From: an uncultured bacterium
GTDB taxonomy: Bacteria > JAAXHH01
DNA length: 43,010 nucleotides
Assembly (NCBI GenBank): GCA_913051705.1
Contig: CAJXCW010000011.1
Coordinates: 1 to 43,010 of the forward strand
Reading direction: 5' to 3'
Shown: one piece after another, positions 41,013-43,010 of the stretch
Numbering within the stretch: position 1 is the first letter of the stretch
Layout of the letters: each line of letters starts with the position of its first letter
The notes under the pieces: model-generated
The model's input: only the letters and a program-made list of their open reading frames with translations
The model's database searches: none
What the model was told of the DNA's origin: nothing
Program-made: the position numbers and the translations under genes

Positions 41013-42077
41013 CTACACATACCTGATCAGGAATTGTTCCAGGGCATCAGCAAAGGGGCCCGTCAGGTTGTGTTCATGTACCTCAGCACGGAAGTCAATT
41101 TGGTCTTCGGCGTCGTAGAGACGGTAAATACGTCGGGTGAACGTTTCCACGTCATCGAATCCGCTGACCGGCCACCACTGGTCCGGCAAGTTGGCGCGTA
41201 CCAGAAGCGGGCGCGGCGCAATGGCGGCGTGGAGGTGTTCGATGTCACAGACATTGAGGATACCGAAGGGAAACGGGGAGGAATCCGCGTTGGCAAAATA
41301 GGAAGACATTTCGACCATATGAATCGCGAATGTGGTCGCCGAACAGATCGGTGCGGCGGCGCAGAACCCATCGTCCAGGGCAGCGGTGAGCCAGGTGTCC
41401 ATCCCGCCCTGGCACAGTCCGGCAACGGCCACACGGGCAGGATCGATATCGTCACGTGCGCGGAGGTATTGGCCGCACCGCATGGTTTCCGCTGCCCGCA
41501 TCGCGAGCTGGCTGATGCCGATCACATCGCCCATGCCCATGAACAACGTCATGCCCCGCCGGGCTTTATCCTCAAAATCAGAGGTTTCACCGAATGGCGC
41601 GTGGTCGGGGATGAGCACGACATATCCTTGCCGCGCCATCCTCACCGCGAAGGCCTGATAGGCCGGCTTCCATTTGTCTTCCGGCCATCCCGGATTCCAA
41701 ACCATGGCCGGCATCGGGTGATCCGGTGGTGTTTTCGGACGAAATACGAACGATGGAATCGCGTAGTCTTCGTCCACATACACATCCACCCGTTCCAGCA
41801 CAGTGTCCTCACCCACATCGAGGCAGGCACGCACGTGGCTGTCTTCAAGCGGCGGAAATTCGGGGATACCGATGACGCCCGGCAAGTCACCACGCATCCG
41901 TCTTCGAAACGTCTCCCATTCTTCCTTACTCGAAAAGTCCCGTGGCAGCGCAGCCGATTTGCGCATCACCTGCTTTTGGAGCCAGCGAATGGCGTTGGTC
42001 TTCTGCCCCAGTGGCTCGTCATTGAGATGACCGTTGGACTCAGACTTGTTTTGTAAAACGGTATTGATGGTGGACAT
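41013..42077 (-). CDS. Alpha/beta hydrolase with Cys nucleophile
   Basis: A 354-residue alpha/beta hydrolase resembling acetyl-xylan-esterase/dienelactone-hydrolase-type proteins. The early strands are YAIPSFVFRPKTPPDHPMPA and VVLIPDHAPFGET. The nucleophile elbow is VAGLCQGGMDTWL, so the usual G-x-S-x-G has cysteine, as in dienelactone hydrolase. The acid is probably in FDDVETF and the base is His in VHEHNLTGPFADALEQF near the C-terminus. A thiol nucleophile suggests action on lactones or activated esters. There is no signal peptide, so it is cytosolic. Directly upstream (42102-42311) lies a kinase fragment on the same strand. A 340-codon frame on the opposite strand within this gene is a shadow. 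Confidence 0.87.
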   Translation of the reverse strand: MSTINTVLQNKSESNGHLNDEPLGQKTNAIRWLQKQVMRKSAALPRDFSSKEEWETFRRRMRGDLPGVIGIPEFPPLEDSHVRACLDVGEDTVLERVDVYVDEDYAIPSFVFRPKTPPDHPMPAMVWNPGWPEDKWKPAYQAFAVRMARQGYVVLIPDHAPFGETSDFEDKARRGMTLFMGMGDVIGISQLAMRAAETMRCGQYLRARDDIDPARVAVAGLCQGGMDTWLTAALDDGFCAAAPICSATTFAIHMVEMSSYFANADSSPFPFGILNVCDIEHLHAAIAPRPLLVRANLPDQWWPVSGFDDVETFTRRIYRLYDAEDQIDFRAEVHEHNLTGPFADALEQFLIRYV

Positions 42078-42101
42078 ATAAGCCTCCGGTGGATGTATCG
42101 T

Positions 42102-42311
42102 TTAGATAACTTCGCGGCGGATGCGGCTCTGACCGTAGGCGTGAGCCGGCGCATCAGCGAGAGGGATAAAGGTGGCAAAGAACGTGTACAGATCCATGCC
42201 ATCTGATGGGATACGGTCTTTGAGCGACTCGCCTGGCACACGCTTACCCATGCCGCCGGAGCCGAGGGGTTTGATAATGGTATAGTGGCCTACATTTTGC
42301 CCTTCATTCAT
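42102..42311 (-). pseudogene. N-terminal fragment of a second Ser/Thr kinase
   Basis: The first 22 codons, MNEGQNVGHYTIIKPLGSGG, then MG, are the glycine-rich loop of a Hanks-type kinase. Then the text changes to KRVPGESLKDRIPSDGMDLY and on to RIRREVI, which has no kinase character, and the frame ends. An internal deletion or a fused tail explains this. The active-site lysine is absent, so it cannot be an active kinase. It is a sister of the fragment at 636-818. Confidence 0.6.
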
Positions 42312-42694
42312 GATTTTGAGATCATTTTTCTTAAGCTACAGAACTTGCTTTATAGCAGGGCAAGAAAGGTGTATTGACGCGCCAAACCCGGTACTACTTT
42401 CCAGCCGGTCCAGCTCAGTCCATAGCCCCACGCCTGCACCGGACACACCGGCACCATTACCCGGCAGCCGAACTTATACGCTGCTATTAGACTATCATAT
42501 AGGGGGTAATACGTAATTAAACCTATTGCCCGGCGGTAGGCAATAGGAATTTAGGGTGTGGGTAGTGGCGGGATATCTTGTCAATCCATCATGCCCGCGT
42601 GACAGAAAATCACCGCATCGGTATGTTTATAATAGCATATTCATCCAATGTAAATCTATAGATATAATTTTGGAGAACAAGAAGAGGCGCCCGG
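42312..42694. other. Intergenic region with one hairpin
   Basis: About 380 bases without a gene. It contains the hairpin at 42522-42547. A TATAAT at 42628 is a possible -10 for the nucleotidyltransferase gene, but no -35 sits at the right spacing. Confidence 0.45.
42522..42547. repeat. 9-bp perfect inverted repeat
   Basis: CCTATTGCC and GGCAATAGG flank an 8-base loop (42531-42538). It lies about 150 bases upstream of the nucleotidyltransferase gene. No T-run follows, so a terminator is doubtful. Confidence 0.5.
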
Positions 42695-43010
42695 ATGGAA
42701 GACAGAACGGTCCAGCAAGCCATAAAAGATATGGTTCATCGTATTGTCACACGATTCGATCCGGAGCGGGTCATCCTGTTCGGTTCACATGCCACGAGTA
42801 CGGCAGGGAAAGACAGTGATGTAGATCTGTTGATCGTGATGCCGTTTGAAGGATCGAGACTTCAAAAGCAACTTGAAGTGCGCATCCTGCTTCATGATGT
42901 GCCTGTTCCGAAGGATGTGGTGGTTACGGCGCCGGTCGAGTTCGCGTGGCGTAAGGATGTGGTCGGCACAATAGAATGGCCGGCAGCGCGGGAAGGGAAT
43001 ATCCTGTATG
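42695..43010 (+). CDS. MNT-type nucleotidyltransferase domain protein, 3' end outside the window
   Basis: About 105 residues of a minimal nucleotidyltransferase (NTP_transf_2). The active site is canonical: VILFGSHATSTAGKDSDVDL then LIVM, with G-S before and D-x-D after the loop. GAAGAGG is spaced seven bases from ATG 42695. Such proteins are typically encoded just before a HEPN-domain protein; the two can form a toxin-antitoxin pair in which MNT modifies and silences the HEPN nuclease. The next gene is beyond the window, so that partner is not seen. Transfer of AMP is known for the family but not shown for this one. The C-terminus runs to the right edge and may be incomplete. Confidence 0.85.
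   Translation, partial: MEDRTVQQAIKDMVHRIVTRFDPERVILFGSHATSTAGKDSDVDLLIVMPFEGSRLQKQLEVRILLHDVPVPKDVVVTAPVEFAWRKDVVGTIEWPAAREGNILY

Noticed and set aside
41034-42056. 340-codon open frame on the plus strand inside the alpha/beta hydrolase gene
   Set aside because: It is the exact complement of a well-supported gene, has no family signature and is rich in Arg/His, as expected from the codon bias of the sense gene.

Overview
The window reads as a chromosomal segment of a Gram-negative bacterium. It has Tat-exported molybdoenzymes, lipid-anchored periplasmic proteins, a tripartite RND pump with its TolC channel, an outer-membrane porin, and nucleotide-sugar enzymes for surface polysaccharide. 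The mix resembles uncultivated FCB-type or Poribacteria/Latescibacterota-like lineages: DUF6785 membrane protein, NHL-propeller lipoprotein, a UxuA-like TIM barrel beside an amidohydrolase, and Ser/Thr-kinase debris. That assignment is an impression from gene content and was not tested. No rRNA, tRNA, phage, insertion sequence or CRISPR array was recognised.

Layout. 1-3.2 kb (minus): SDR (runs off the left edge), a kinase fragment, a frameshifted HExxH peptidase and an MFS transporter. 3.2-5.4 kb: an FNR-type box and a DUF6785 membrane protein. 5.4-11.9 kb: an efflux operon (membrane fusion protein, RND pump, TetR regulator, TolC) behind a good sigma-70 promoter. 12-14.4 kb: a decayed secreted-protein gene, two coupled paralogous SDRs and a CheR fragment. 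14.5-17.2 kb (minus): HupE/UreJ-like membrane protein and NHL lipoprotein, separated by a 16-bp perfect inverted repeat. 17.5-21.1 kb: metal-uptake cluster (small His/Cys membrane protein, porin, ZnuA-like binding protein, ZnuB-like permease) without an ATPase. 21.2-22.7 kb: Gfo/Idh/MocA oxidoreductase converging on an AhpD-like gene with one in-frame TGA. 23.1-26.4 kb: flagellin remnant with its terminator, WecB epimerase and a ruined UDP-glucose dehydrogenase. 26.5-31 kb: lipoyl E2 acyltransferase, small membrane protein, MobA-like nucleotidyltransferase, 2-hydroxyacid dehydrogenase and FAH-family hydrolase. 31-35.7 kb: RmlA, an unknown secreted protein and tandem sulfite-oxidase-like molybdoenzymes. 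35.9-39.4 kb: divergent Nramp transporter, amidohydrolase and UxuA-like protein. 39.7-43 kb: sigma-factor remnant, VOC protein, alpha/beta hydrolase, second kinase fragment and the start of an MNT-type nucleotidyltransferase.

Three things stand out. First, the AhpD-like gene (22218-22742, minus) has TGA exactly where the second cysteine of the CxxC redox motif belongs, in an otherwise open full-length frame with a strong ribosome-binding site. A hairpin starts 11 bases after the TGA, with its G-rich loop 18 bases away. This is a good selenoprotein candidate. Second, signalling and motility genes survive only as fragments (two kinase N-termini, CheR C-terminus, flagellin C-terminus, sigma region 2, possibly a receiver domain), next to intact metabolic genes. 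Third, many intergenic regions carry short tandem repeats (AAAGTACAAAG-type, TTGGTGATTTGGTGATT-type, AATTCATAATTC-type), often as opposed arms around a variable core and sometimes touching stop codons or Shine-Dalgarno sites.
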